This document shows positions 1-11,484 of a stretch of 64,000 nucleotides of DNA, piece after piece. A program made the translations under genes and the position numbers. How positions within the stretch are numbered: the first letter of the stretch is position 1; each line of letters opens with the position of its first letter. The notes beneath the pieces were generated by a model that searched no databases, was not told the origin of the DNA, and worked only from the letters and a program-made list of their open reading frames with translations. The stretch is taken from positions 13,105,639 to 13,169,638 of the forward strand of contig OY848919.1 in assembly GCA_963693285.1 (NCBI GenBank). Direction: 5' to 3'. The DNA comes from Xestospongia muta. Lineage: Eukaryota; Porifera; Demospongiae; Haplosclerida; Petrosiidae.

Positions 1-2795
1 CTTCATTAAGGATTAATTCAATGTAACCATATTCTTCAAATGTAAAGGATAAGCTAACACCTCTGTCAACATTGGGCAAAGATTCCTTTATATACTATAT
101 ATGTATTATTGGAGATTAGATAACAGTAACAGTGTCACTAACCTCTAATAGAGCATTAAGATGTTTAGTTACAATAAATCTCATCAACCATTCACTGTTT
201 AGGTGTTTAACTTCATATACTACCTGACCAACATACTTGATATCAGGAAATAGCATGATATCTTGTATGGACTCAATGGACACCTTAGTGTCAGACTTAG
301 AACTGAAAGAGGTGTCTGTGTGAGAAATAATATTGAAACAGCATACTATACGGCAGCTATACCTTCTATATCTTGATTGCTTTGTTTTAAAGTGGTACAT
401 TTAACAATTGCCTTTAAAGAAAATTGAGGAAGATAAATAAGACAAATACTGCCATATTGACCACTACAATAGAACTGTCCTTCTTCTTCTAACTGGAACT
501 CATAAGGGAGTTCACTAATAGAAGCTGTAACAAAACTTAAATAACTAGTGTGATCTTGAGTAACTAGATCTGCACAGTGTTGGATTTCTATTTTGACAGG
601 TCGAAAAAGTGGCTTAGAGACAGATATACCATACACAGCACTGATCAGTTCTGTTTCTTCAGGAAACTGAAACTGTCCACCAACCAGTGCTGATATAGCT
701 ACTTCACTGGTGTCTGTTGGAGATAAAGTGCCTTCAAGTATTGTCATTTTCAATCCATATTGTTCCCAGTTGAAGAACTGAGGAGAGTCTCCTTGAATTA
801 GGAACAATTTCTCACTGGCAATATGTACATCTTTAAGAGAATCTGAAAGGCAACAATTTAAAAGGATACTAGGATAGATTATGATATAGTACCATTTAAT
901 GGGATGAGATAATCAAACTGCACAGAAACATCATGTTTATCTACTGATTCTGTCTGTACACTCACACTCTCCTTCACAACTATATATCCTGGCTCTATCT
1001 GTTCAGTAACAGCATGTAAAAGTGGATCTAGCCAAAAACACGAGTATATATATATACTTGTTATGAAACAAATCTAACAAAACTATATATGGTATGTACT
1101 ACTAACAGTACCATAGCATACCTTGCTTCTCTCTGGTCAACCTTTCAATCTCTTCTTGTTTCTCTATAGAACATAACCATATATGGTATGTACTACTAAC
1201 AGTATTATAGCTCACCTTCTTTTTCTCTGGTCAACCTCTCAATCTCCAATGTCTTTACTTCATTCATTTTTTCCAATACTTTCAGCTTCTCTGTTTACAT
1301 TAGGTACATAGTTATATCTCAATTAATGTACATGTACCTGGTAAAGTGTCAGTTAATGGTTGGTCTTGTTGTTTTTCCCTGTCTATAGTGGTAGTATCTA
1401 ATTTGTAGAGGTTGACAAATCAATACATGTTAACATAACTCATCAACAGTTGTTTCCTTTTAAAAACCGCTAGTCATGTACTTAGATGAATAATTTAGAA
1501 TACAAAAAATGAAGAACATGTTGTAATACAAGTGAATAAGATATTTAGTTTTAAGTAGCTAACCTTTGTTTTTGCCAGTATATTCTGGTAATTCAACACT
1601 CACTCCCATTTCTTGTAACATTTGTTGAACAGCTGAAGACTTGAAATATTCTAGAACATCAGTGAGAACTGAAGGGAACACAATGTAAGTGATGATGACA
1701 CAGTTCTCTTTCAGTTCATCAAGTAAAATTGATTCATAACGAGAAAATCCCCCAAAATAGACTCTAATGAAGTCAAACATACTTTTATCCTGCCAGAGAT
1801 CATCAAGACGAAACACAATTGTCGGTAATCCAATGGGAGCAGTTGGTCTAAGATGAGGATTTTGATCAAATGTAGACATGATATCTCTGAACTTAGCTGT
1901 ACTAATGAGTTTAACATACAATTTCTCGTACTCCTCAAACTGACTAGCAATACTTTTGTCTTTAGTTAATTTACTGATGTCCTTTAATAAGGCATAATTA
2001 AGATAGCTAATGAAATAGTACTTTAGCAAAAAATCATAAAAGAGACTATCCATATCTTGAATTCCATGAAGTTTTTGTCGATATTGTGCCATTTTTTGTT
2101 CCTCCTCAATATGAATACTATGCAATTTTGGACTAATGATGAATTTTTTAACATCGTTCATATCAACGTTGCTAACTGCAAGAGCATTTTTGACTTCTGT
2201 CACTAATAAATCAAATTTCCTCCGTAGATTCTCAGCTATTAGTTTTAAATCACGTGCATTATCAACTTCTATAAGTACCTGACTTAGTACTTCTATAAAA
2301 CACATATGCACTATATATCAAATATAATAAGTTACATACTGTTATAAGATTGCCACTGATCATCAGAAGTAATCTCTAGAGTTGGGTGTGGTTCAATGGA
2401 AGACAGAGAGTAACAAGGAACTACATTTAGGTATAACAGATAACATTTATGTATATATAATATTGTGATATCACATATAACTACTTACCAGTTAGATATG
2501 CTAGTTCTGCTTCAATTTCTTTCCCAACAACTCCCACTGGTCCACCAATGTCCAGAAGAATATCAATAAAACATTTATATCGTTGTTGTATCTCTAAAAT
2601 ACTCCTACAAGACTCAAAACCAGTTTTGAACTGTTTAAATATACTAGAAAACTCCGTATTTAGTGAGGATGTAAAGTGTGCTGCAAATGCTTTGCTAGCA
2701 AAAGACACCATGTTTTCCTCTAGTACAGAGCGAATTCTGTCATAGTCTGAGACGAAAACATCAACAACAGCTCGTCTGTAGCTTGTACTGTCCAT
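1..2795 (-). CDS. M1: SYRR domain - domain X - coiled coil - ZU5 protein, 3' end cut by window
   Basis: Exons 2489-2795, 2340-2420, 1564-2292, 1338-1397, 1216-1290, 1122-1163, 893-1027, 363-842, 143-315 and 1-94 join in frame; nearly all are phase 1. The first exon (102 codons) is a helical domain with SYRRAVVDVFV near its start, of death-fold type by pattern. Exon 3 is a 240-residue domain (called X here) with the motif ITYIVFPSVLTDVLEY. Then come a Gln/Thr linker, two short heptad-repeat exons, a VQTES linker, and a ZU5-like domain (FNWEQYGLKMTILEG, then VKIEIQHCADL). The last exons match the UPA-like region of the neighbouring copies. The start used in paralogs (MASNTETED) is mutated here to ATA, so I place the start at an ATG nine codons on. 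Exon 3 has lost the usual GT donor (now GC at 1574-1575); a downstream GTTAGC keeps the frame. The product is probably a cytosolic adaptor; function is inferred from domains only. Confidence 0.7.
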
Positions 2796-2928
2796 AGTTT
2801 CAACGTTGGAAGCTATTGTACAAGAAATAAAGGGCGAGGTCCTGAAAGCAATCAATTTGCGCATGCTCAATAAACTTATAAATTTTATTAAATTTGGGAC
2901 CTTTGGGTGGAGCTCATTTGCAGAGACA
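2796..2928. promoter_or_regulatory. Bidirectional promoter, copy A (M1 / P1)
   Basis: This gap separates the divergent starts of M1 (minus, 2795) and P1 (plus, 2929). It holds TGCGCATGCTCA at 2858-2869 and the block GGGTGGAGCTCATTTGCAG just before P1. Both are shared with the other head-to-head gaps. The 12-mer resembles an NRF-1-type site (GCGCATGC core); that identity is inference. Confidence 0.6.
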
Positions 2929-3449
2929 ATGGAGAGAGAAGTCAGTTTCCTACGTTGTTCTAAGATCACTCATTCTCCTAGTACACAGTATATATATAAA
3001 GTGATCTATATAGCTTAGTAGTTATGTGGAGTTTTACAATAATAGTACTATATACTGCAGTATATGATTACTTACTGTAGGAAAGGAACATGTACTGAAT
3101 ATAAGTTTTATCAGACATTAACAATAATGTTGAATCAAGTACTCAAGTATGTCACATGATCACTTGTTTTATAATTGTCTCTCTCTCTCTCCTATCATTG
3201 TTGTCTCTGTAGTAATCCTCATGTTGAAATACAACATCAAGAACTGTTAACTATATATCAATGGTTTTGTCTTAATAGACCATACACATCACAGGTAATA
3301 GTTACTAGTTATATTACTAGTTATTATATCTATAGAAGATCAACAACTCTAGTGCTCTAAAACCTCAACTATTTCTGACAAAGTCTCGTACACAAAGAGG
3401 AGGAGGAGGGGCTAGTAGACCTCAAATTGCTCCAGCTGCTCTTGGCTAT
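2929..3449 (+). pseudogene. P1: decayed copy of the plus-strand cassette gene
   Basis: Exon 1 (2929-2964) encodes MEREVSFLRCSK as in the intact copies. Its donor GTCAGT has become ATCACT, and exon 2 is deleted: the flanking introns are joined near 3032. Exon 3 (3213-3294, SNPHVEIQHQELLTIYQWF) and exon 4 (3336-3449, KINNSSALKPQLFLTKSR then a Gly run) remain with good splice sites. No exon 5 was found before M2. Without exon 2 the phase no longer fits, so this copy is probably dead. I do not recognise the family. Confidence 0.65.
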
Positions 3450-3885
3450 GTAAGTAGTACACATGTATACAAATCATTTATTACTTAAAGGATATATATC
3501 AGATTATAAAGGATATATATAATCACAATGATCATGATGTAATCTGTTTATGTAGAACAGAAATTATTTGTATGAGATATAAGTGATGAAAACAATAACA
3601 TCACAATGACAGTATAGACTATAGTATATAACTTTATTAACTTAATGTAGTGCAAATTTAAAGACTGGTTTGCACAAGATATAAATATACTTAACAACTT
3701 GACAATAACAACTATATAATCATTTACATAATATTTGTAAAATATGTACAACTGTTTGTTAGTGAAATGAAATGTTGCAAACTCTTTTACTTTTTATACT
3801 TTAATTCACGTAGATAATTCTGAAACAGAAAGAGTATTTACTAATGAAAGAATTAAAGTTAATGTATCATACCTTTATATTTTGA
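3450..3885. other. No gene seen; AT-rich spacer after P1
   Basis: The stretch is AT-rich sequence with short ATATAT runs. The short open frame at 3548-3751 has no splice sites, domain or paralog in the other cassettes. I see nothing supportable here. Confidence 0.5.
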
Positions 3886-5345
3886 TATTATTTTGTCAAC
3901 TAAGTCTTGTTGTTTTAAACTATCATCTCTCAAAATATCCAGGAAAATCATGAAGACACTAGCATTGTGTATGACATGATCATTTATATTATCAAGAATA
4001 TGGTCAAGACGATCTGCAGTTGTGTCATTTGTTTCTTATCTTTAATAATTTTGTAAACATTCTCAGGAATAAATTCTGCTGCATATAGTTTCCTTGCTAG
4101 GACAGTGGGATCAATATTTGACTCAACAATAATATCAGTGCATTGAACTAATGTCCTTCTACATATTTCGCAGTTTAAAGTATCATCTAGAGTGTAGAGA
4201 CAATAGATAGAGCTGTTAATAATATATCAGAAAGAAGAGATCACCTATAATATGATGGTTAGTTAATGTTTATAATAATGTTCTAGCTAGATGGCTTGGT
4301 AACTAGCTAACTCTAGAGGTCAATTCTATTGTATATATCGTACTTTATCTGAAGAATGAGAATTAATGCCAAAAACTACAGAAACAAGGTAGGGATGCTC
4401 TAAGCAATTCCTACATAAGTTTGGGCACTGCTAATTGTATTATGTAGGGATTACTCAAATATACATTTCTACCTTATTTCTGTAGTTTTAGCATTGCCAC
4501 ACATATTGTGCCATTTAAAAAAAACAATGTCTATAGTCCCAGAAAAAATGCAATACTTCAAGTGAAAGTAACATTATACACTAGATCCTAAACACTAAAC
4601 CTTTGAACCTAAATGTATTAATTTCACATTAAGGTATCTTTTAAAATGATTTTTATCATTTTGTTTCCATTCTTTACTTGTCTAATAATAATTCCTTTTA
4701 GCACTGACATGATAATCACATGTAGTGACATGAAACTTTACTAAGTTATTAGAACACAATAGACAGGAAGCAATACAGATATCTACTAACAATTAATTGC
4801 AGTGTTTATATAACTAGCAATATTAATTGTGGTAATTACTAGTTTTTGATAATAAATGATAATAAATATCACTTACTTATATCTTGTGTACAAGTACTCT
4901 TAAAAGCTGATGCTGTACTTAATACTCCTTCTTAAAAAGAACATGACTTATCATCGCTAACAGATTATACAAATATCTTGCGTTATCACATTTGATACCT
5001 TTAGTGACACAGGATAGTTCAATCTAGTGACTATATTATATCTTTCATGTTCAGAAGATATTGTGATCAATATTGAATCTCTTCTTATTGTTCTATTAAT
5101 ACTTTATCAGTAGCTATAGAACATAACCATTTATGGTATGTGCTACTAACAGTACTATAGCTCACCTTTACGTCTGGTTAACTTATCAAGATCTAAAGTT
5201 CTTGTCTTTCATATCCTATCCAATAGTTTCAGCTTAGCTGTTTACACTAGGTACATATAGTTATATCTCAATTAATGTACATGTACATGTACCTGATAAA
5301 GTATCAGTTGATGATTGATCTTGTTGCAATTGCTGTTGTTCACTT
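3886..5345 (-). pseudogene. M2: truncated tail of an M4-like gene (coiled coil, domain E remnant, CARD-like)
   Basis: Read on the minus strand, the pieces follow the M4 order. They are a linker ending SSTDTLS (about 5295-5345), a coiled-coil exon (about 5166-5250) with an in-frame TGA after LLDRI, a badly decayed domain E exon (about 4960-5040), the small AFKSTCTQDI exon (about 4877-4934) and a CARD-like exon (about 3886-4200). The CARD-like exon lacks one T of a poly-T run near 4033 compared with 12070-12075, which shifts the frame. ZU5 and UPA-like exons are absent. The lesions show a dead, internally deleted copy. Confidence 0.6.
4375..4495. mobile_element. Palindromic MITE, copy 1
   Basis: The terminal arms AATGCCAAAAACTACAGAAA and its near-complement at the right end (TTTCTGTAGTTTTAGCATT) are about 28-30 bp long. 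A second inner inverted pair (CCTACATAA / TTATGTAGG) lies between them. There is no coding capacity. Sister copies lie at 13237, 27741 and 35819, each in an intron or spacer before a CARD-like exon. Confidence 0.65.
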
Positions 5346-5548
5346 TCCATACTAGTATTACCTAATAATCAAAAAGTGTAAAAATCATATTAAAGGATAT
5401 GGTGCAAGGATAGATGAGTACCAGAAATAAAGTAGGAGAATTGGCTGGAAACCATTACTTCTAAAATGATTTAAATAGATTAATTGGCAATATCAATTTT
5501 GAGAGTTATTATCTTTTGGAATATCAATCCAGAAATTTTAATTAGATA

Positions 5549-5615
5549 GGATTTGAACCTAGGATCTCATGATAACTGGTCACTTTATGGTCTTAGTATC
5601 AACTGAACTACTGAA
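5549..5615 (-). repeat. tRNA-derived SINE remnant, copy 1
   Basis: On the minus strand the segment reads like a decayed tRNA body: an A-box-like TAGTTCAGTTGATACTAAGA and, about 40 nt on, a B-box GGTTCAAATCC. Downstream sequence to about 5720 is also shared with the copies at 29107, 38248 and 40388. There is no intact tRNA fold, so I call it a SINE head rather than a tRNA gene. Confidence 0.6.
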
Positions 5616-6119
5616 ATGTGGTTGAAGAAGAACAATATTTAATACTTGCTGAAAAAGGCTATGAATATTGTATATATCAATCACATAATGAAGCAGCTAT
5701 TATATTCAGTGAGGAAATAATTAGTAACATTGTATAAATGTGATAGTTGTATGAGCATTATGTCATATGTTATTAATATTTATTATGAAAATGATCAGCA
5801 ATTGTTAAATAGCTATAGCCTTAGATTTATCAGCAAACATATTATTGAAACTATAATAAGTCCTCCTACACTACAAGTATATACAAAACACATACCTACC
5901 TACATATACAATATATAATATAATGTCAGTGTTTTAGATTTATAATTATTATTTTCAAGACTATCATATAACTGGAGTTTTTTATTTATGGATCTTCTAG
6001 ATTAATCAATTGACTGATAATAACCTCTTAAGAAAGTTCCTACAAGACCAATTCTATCCAAAACTGTAGTAAAGGAAATGCAAAAGTGTCATAATTTATT
6101 TTAAATATTATAATTATAA
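5616..6119. other. Spacer shared with 29170-30139; no gene seen
   Basis: This sequence is repeated 3' of M8 and contains the SINE body and the 3' flank of M3. The open frame at 5730-5918 is not conserved as a frame in the sister copy. An AT-rich tail before 6120 may carry the M3 polyadenylation signal, but I cannot pick one with confidence. Confidence 0.5.
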
Positions 6120-9100
6120 TTAACCTGGTAGATATCCATAATTCTCTAAAAGAACTAAAAGGATTACAATGAAAAGGAGCACAAGAGCTGCTATTAAAAC
6201 TGTAAATTACAAAAAGATGGAAGAATAAACAACTATCATAATAAATTTCACATTATATCAATCAATACTTTGTATACCAATATAAATACACAAATATTAT
6301 ATTGATATAAAATATATACCTTGTATATATCCAAGAACCCAGAAAATTAAGGGTATCATCAAGAGTGGAATAATTAGAACTATTACTCCAGAATGATCTA
6401 TAGATTGATATAAGTTTTTATATATAAATTTCAAAAGAATACTTTTTACCTTTTATGGGTCCAAATTCATAACAGAGATAAAGGCCAAAACATACAACAA
6501 TAAACCCAATTATTATTACAACATTGTCTACAACATTTCAGTAAAATTATCAACAAACAAATACAGTATACCTGTGACTGCCTTCCAAATAACGTCCTGT
6601 AACTTTGGTGGGATTATCTGATCTATTAAAGAGTATAATTAGAATTTACATTGCTTCAAAATTATAACATACTATTAACAAATGTGATATATTCTACTTT
6701 ATCATGTGTGTTACGAAATATTATCTTTGATTGCTGGACAAGGCAGTTATTTGTATTATATTGCATTACTACACTACCAGTGTTTGAACCATCTTCTGGT
6801 GTCACCATTATCTGAAATATAGTTGTTTAATTTATGAGTACATCAATAAATTACATACAATTAAGTGGCTCCTATCAGTAATTTTCCAACAACCTTCAGG
6901 TTTTACTTCCAGGGATAATTTGGTTCCTTTTACTTTTACATTGTGAGGGATTGGGTTATCATCAGCTATCCATACACTTTTCAACAACTTGTCTCTCTGT
7001 TTCTAAAACATTTACAAATGATTATAATGGAATATTTATATAGTATAAGAAACCTCATATCTCAGCTCTGATTGGCAAATCAGGGCAAGTATCTTTAAGT
7101 GAAGATTATCATCATAAAAAATATTTTGCCGGTAAAAGGACAGCATATAGTTAGTAATAATGTTGTTGGGTCCAGCAACTGCTACATCATTTAATTCAGT
7201 CAATTGAAACATTATAAAACTAGAATTCAGTACAGTACAACTATCTAATATTTGTGTTTCACCCTCGTCAGTTCGGTGGAGAATAACAAATGACTCAGCC
7301 TCTTCTTCTACATCATGCTTTAGTGTAATTGTCAATGGTTGTTGAGGCTTTTCACTGACTCTTATCTCATAAGCTGGAGAAAAAAGTTTATATCCTTTTG
7401 GGATCACAAATCGATGAGAACGACATACAGAAACTAATATATCGATGTTATGTCCCTTTGTAAAACTTTCAGGTGGTATATCCATTCTAAAAGAAGCATC
7501 ATCCCACCAAATTATGTCTGCTGTTCCTCCGATGACATTCTTTTTAATGTAAGGCATATCTATAGGAACTGAAATAGTTTAAAAAATTAACAATTAAACA
7601 AGATTATAATTGTAAAAATTGTCCTAAGATTAGTACTGTTGTTGCTATAAGGGACTAGATGACCTGGTATGTTTTAAGACTAGAGAGTTGACAGAACCTA
7701 TGAAACTGTTCAAATACGTCTTCTTGAGTCACAGAACTCACAGCTTCGATCTATCAAGCCCATTCAAAATGCTCACGGTAAAAGTAATAACATTCATTGG
7801 TTTCTATGTGTGTAGCAGTGACTTTATGTGATACATATATGGTCATAAATAATCTCAGAACCTTGTGGCATGCTGTGTATGCCAGGCTGAAATTTGTCTT
7901 AAGAGTCCTATATCAAATTCTTCCATGACATCATCATCTGTCCATCCATTTATTGTGTAGAAAGTTAGGACTCAGATTGCCAACTTACCTTCCTTTAGAT
8001 AAGTACTAGTGAAACTAGTAATAACAATTGCCAGTAATAGGATACTTATTAAAAAGGTTATGATCCACCATTTTCCTATATAAAAACATGATAATTAAAA
8101 TTTAAAACAAAATTAAAATAAAATTAAAGAAATCAATCTATAATTGTTGTGGAATATACTGCCTTATCAGTAAAGCACTGCTTAAAGCTACAAAGGTTGT
8201 ATAATTAGAAGGAGTGTCTGCTATAAAATGCTAATAGAGGGAGAGACACAAGCTAACACTGGCAAGAAGGTTCAAGCATGATCAGTCACACCCATTGTCA
8301 TATTATTAGTGTTAATAAAATTAATTGACCTTTACTAATCAGAAAAATAAGGATATTACAAAAACAATTTTATAGTTATTGTCTTGTTTCTCTACTAATA
8401 ATTTATCAGTAGCTATAGAACATAACCATATATGGTATGCACTACTAACAGTACTACAGCTTACCTTCTTTCTCTCTGGTCAACTTCTTAATCTCTTCTT
8501 GTTTCTCTACTAATACTTTATCAGTAGCTATAGAACATAACCATATATGGTATGTACTACTAACATCACTATAGCTCACCTTCTTTCTCTCTGGTTAACT
8601 TCTCAATCTCTTCTTGTTTCTCTACTAATACTTTATCAGTAGCTATAGAACATAACCATATATGGTATGTACTACTAACATCACTATAGCTCACCTTCTT
8701 TCTCTCTGGTTAACTTCTCAATCTCTTCTTGTTTCTCTACTAATACTTTATCAGTAGCTATAGAACATAACCATATATGGTATGCACTACTAACAGTACT
8801 ATAGCTCACCTTCTTTCTCTCTGGTCAACTTCTTAATCTCATTTTGTTTCTCTACTAATACTTTATCAGTAGCTATAGAACATAACCATATATGGTATGT
8901 ACTACTAACAGTATTATTGGTTACCTTCTTTTTCTCTGGTCAACTTCTTAATCTCTTCTTGTTTCTCTACTAATACTTTATCAGTAACTATAGAACATAA
9001 CCATATATGGTATGTACTACTAACAGTACTATATTCATTTTATCCAATACTTTTAGTTTCTCTGTATACATTAGGTACATAGTTATATCTCAATTAATGT

Positions 9101-10552
9101 ACATGTACCTGATAAAGTGTCAGTTGATGATTGATCTTGTGGTTGTTCACTGTCCATACTGGTAATATCTAATGTGTAATAATAGAAAATAAAAAATTAA
9201 TACATGTTCACATAATTCATTAATATTTGGTTTTCCATTTTGAAAAACATTAGTCATGACCTTATGTGAATATTTTGAACACATTACATGATTAAAATAT
9301 ACATAATACAATTATACGTTTTAAATTCTTTTTTTATACCTAGATCTTCTGGTAATTCAACACTCACTCCCATTTCCTGAAACTTTTGTAGAACAGCTGA
9401 AGACTTGAGATATTCTACAACATCAGAGAGAACTGAAGGAAACACAGCATAAGTGATGATGATACAGTTCTCTCTTAATTCACTAAGTAAAAATGATTCA
9501 AAATGGGGAAGATCAGACTCATCAGCAAAGTTAGACAGAGTTTTCTCTTGCCAATGGTCTTCAAGACGAAAGATGATTATTGGTAATCCAATGGGAGCTG
9601 TAGGTTTTAGATCAGGATTTTGACAGAAGGTAGATATGGTATCTTTGAAAGTTGCTTTACTAATGACTTTAACGTACAATTCTTTGTACTTCTCAAACTT
9701 GTTTGCTATAATTTCATCTTCAGATAATTTACTGATTTCTTTTAATAGGACATAATTAAGATAGCTAATGAAATAGTATTTCAGCAAAAAATCATCAAAA
9801 AGACTATCCATGTCTTGAATTACATGAAGTTTTTGTCGATATTCTGCTGCAACAGTATGAATTCTATGTAATTTTCGATCAATAAACTTTTTCACTTTAT
9901 GCAGATCAATATTTTTAGCTTTAAGTGTATCTTCAACTTTCATCACTAATAAATCAAATGCACTCTGTAATTTCTCAACTATTGATTTTAAATCATCTGC
10001 ATTTTCAACTTCCACAAGTACATCATTTAGTAATGCTATAAAACACATATGCACTATATATCAAACATAATAAGTTACATACTGTTATAAGGTTGCCACT
10101 GATCATCAGAAGTATTCTCTTGAGTAGGGTGTGGTTCAATGGAAGGTACTCCTTCTTGTAGAGAATGACAAGGAACTAACATTAGTTATAATATTATGTA
10201 CATTATTATATCATAACTACTTACCAGTTAAATTTGCTAATTCTTCTTCAATTTCTTTCCCAACAACTCCCACTGGTCCACCAATGTTTAGAAGAATATC
10301 AATAAAACGTTTATATCGTTGTTGTATCTCTGAAATACTCCTACAAGACTCAAAACCAGTTTTGAACTGTTCAAATATACTAGCAAATTTCATTAATAGT
10401 GACGATGTAAGGCGCTTTGAATATACTCTGCTAGCAAAATCCTCCATGTTTCCCCTCAGTACAGTGCGAATTCTGTGATAGTATGAGACGAAAACATCAA
10501 TAACATCTCGTCTGTAGCTCGCAATATCCTCAGTTTCAGTGTTAGAAGCCAT
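6120..10552 (-). CDS. M3: predicted four-pass membrane protein, SYRR - domain X - coiled coil - TM - ZU5 - 3 TM
   Basis: The exons are 10225-10552, 10083-10175, 9340-10035, 9109-9168, five 63-nt exons (8925, 8810, 8695, 8580, 8465), 7989-8075, 7054-7568, 6859-7002, 6673-6811, 6572-6622, 6450-6527, 6320-6397 and 6120-6199. They keep one frame of 887 residues. The order is SYRR domain (1-109), domain X (141-372), linker, coiled coil of 15 heptads (393-497), TM1 WWIITFLISILLLAIVITSF (about 500-520), a ZU5-like domain with MDIPPES and YEIRVSEKPQQPLTITLKHD (527-698), about 110 residues of strand-rich loop, then TM2 VVIIIGFIVVCFGLYL, TM3 and TM4, ending LPG. There is no signal peptide, so the N terminus is probably cytosolic and the ZU5 loop outside or luminal. 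That is odd, since ZU5 is usually intracellular. The start MASNTETED is kept. A coil exon at about 9035-9067 is damaged and must be skipped. Function unknown. Confidence 0.75.
8350..9067 (-). repeat. Tandem array of 115-bp coiled-coil exon units (M3)
   Basis: Five units start at 8465, 8580, 8695, 8810 and 8925, exactly 115 bp apart. Each is a 63-nt exon (21 residues, three heptads, ATDKVLVEKQEEIEKLTREK) plus a 52-bp intron, all phase 1 to phase 1. A sixth unit ending at 8412 has lost its left half, and the upstream coil exon (about 9035-9067) is fused into intron sequence. Confidence 0.85.
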
Positions 10553-10659
10553 TGTACAAAGAAAGGGCGTATAAGGGTGAGAGCCTGAAAGCTATCAATA
10601 TGCGCATGCTCAGTAGGCAATAATTTGGGTGGAGCTTATTTGCAGTTTTTGCAGATATA
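10553..10659. promoter_or_regulatory. Bidirectional promoter, copy B (M3 / P2)
   Basis: The gap of 107 bp lies between the M3 start (10552, minus) and the P2 start (10660, plus). TGCGCATGCTCA lies at 10601-10612, followed by GGGTGGAGCTTATTTGCAG. No TATA box is evident. Confidence 0.65.
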
Positions 10660-11484
10660 ATGGATAGAGAAGTCAGTTTCCTACGTTGTTCTAAGGTCAG
10701 TCATTCTCCTAGTACACAGTATATATATAAAGTGATCTATATAGCTCAGTAGTTATGTGGAGTTCAACAAGATGATACATAGACTACAACAGTCTGTACA
10801 TGGATACAACAGAGGAGAGTCACTCCATACAACATCTACTAGGTACATTACCTGTGTGTGTCAGTATTACTATGAGATAATAGTACTATATACTGCAGTA
10901 TATGATCACTTACTGTAGGAAAGGAACATGTACAGAATATAACTTTTATCAGACATTAACAATAATGTTGAATCAAGTACTCAAGTATGTTACATGATCA
11001 CTTGTTTTATAATTGTCTCTCTCTCTCTCTCTCCTATCATTGTTGTCTCTGTAGTAATCCTCATGTTGAAATACAACATCAAGAACTGTTAACTATATAT
11101 CAATGGTTTTGTCTTAATAGACCATACACATCACAGGTAATAGTTACTAGTTATATTACTAGTTATTATATCTATAGAAGATCAACAACACTAGTGCTCT
11201 AAAACCTCAACTATTTCTGACAAAGTCTCGTACACAAAGAGGAGGAGGAGTGGCTAGTAGACCTCAAACTGCTCCAGCTGCTCTTGGCTATGTAAATCCT
11301 CCATATATTGTCCATATTAGTATATAATATATGTTAATAGTAACTATGATATGTGATAATATATAATGATTGATATGTTAACACTTAACATCATTTATTA
11401 GTTAACACTATATCTCTATAGACCACACCTACATCCTCTTGTAAAACCCCTCTCTATTTCCGTCCACTCCAGCTCCTTTATTAG
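10660..11484 (+). CDS. P2: plus-strand cassette gene, five exons, unknown family
   Basis: Exons 10660-10695, 10763-10842, 11055-11136, 11178-11291 and 11422-11484 join with clean GT-AG sites and matching phases (0, 2, 0, 0) to give 124 residues. The product starts MDREVSFLRCSK, continues FNKMIHRLQQSVHGYNRGES, SNPHVEIQHQELLTIYQWF and KINNTSALKPQLF, then a GGG / RPQTAPAALGY segment, and ends RPLQLLY. It has no signal peptide, membrane segment or recognised domain. Exon 5 differs in length from that of P4, so the C termini of the copies are unrelated; the ancestral gene may have been longer. It is divergent from M3 and convergent to M4. Confidence 0.6.

Noticed and set aside
3175..3360. Repeated open frame MSLSLSYHCCLCSNPHVEIQ, seen at six or more places, as a small gene
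   Set aside because: It is exon 3 of the P gene read through its pyrimidine tract upstream and its intron downstream; the Met lies in the intron.
5549..5615. A functional tRNA gene
   Set aside because: The acceptor stem and anticodon stem do not pair; only the promoter boxes remain.
8465..8987. CRISPR-like array because of the exact 115-bp period
   Set aside because: The repeats include the spacers, encode heptads in frame and have splice sites; the genome is eukaryotic.
10131..10478. Plus-strand frame MVQWKVLLLVENDKELTLVI and its copies at 25812 and 34037
   Set aside because: It is antisense to the SYRR exon and exon 2 of M3, M6 and M8. Its conservation follows that of the real minus-strand exons.
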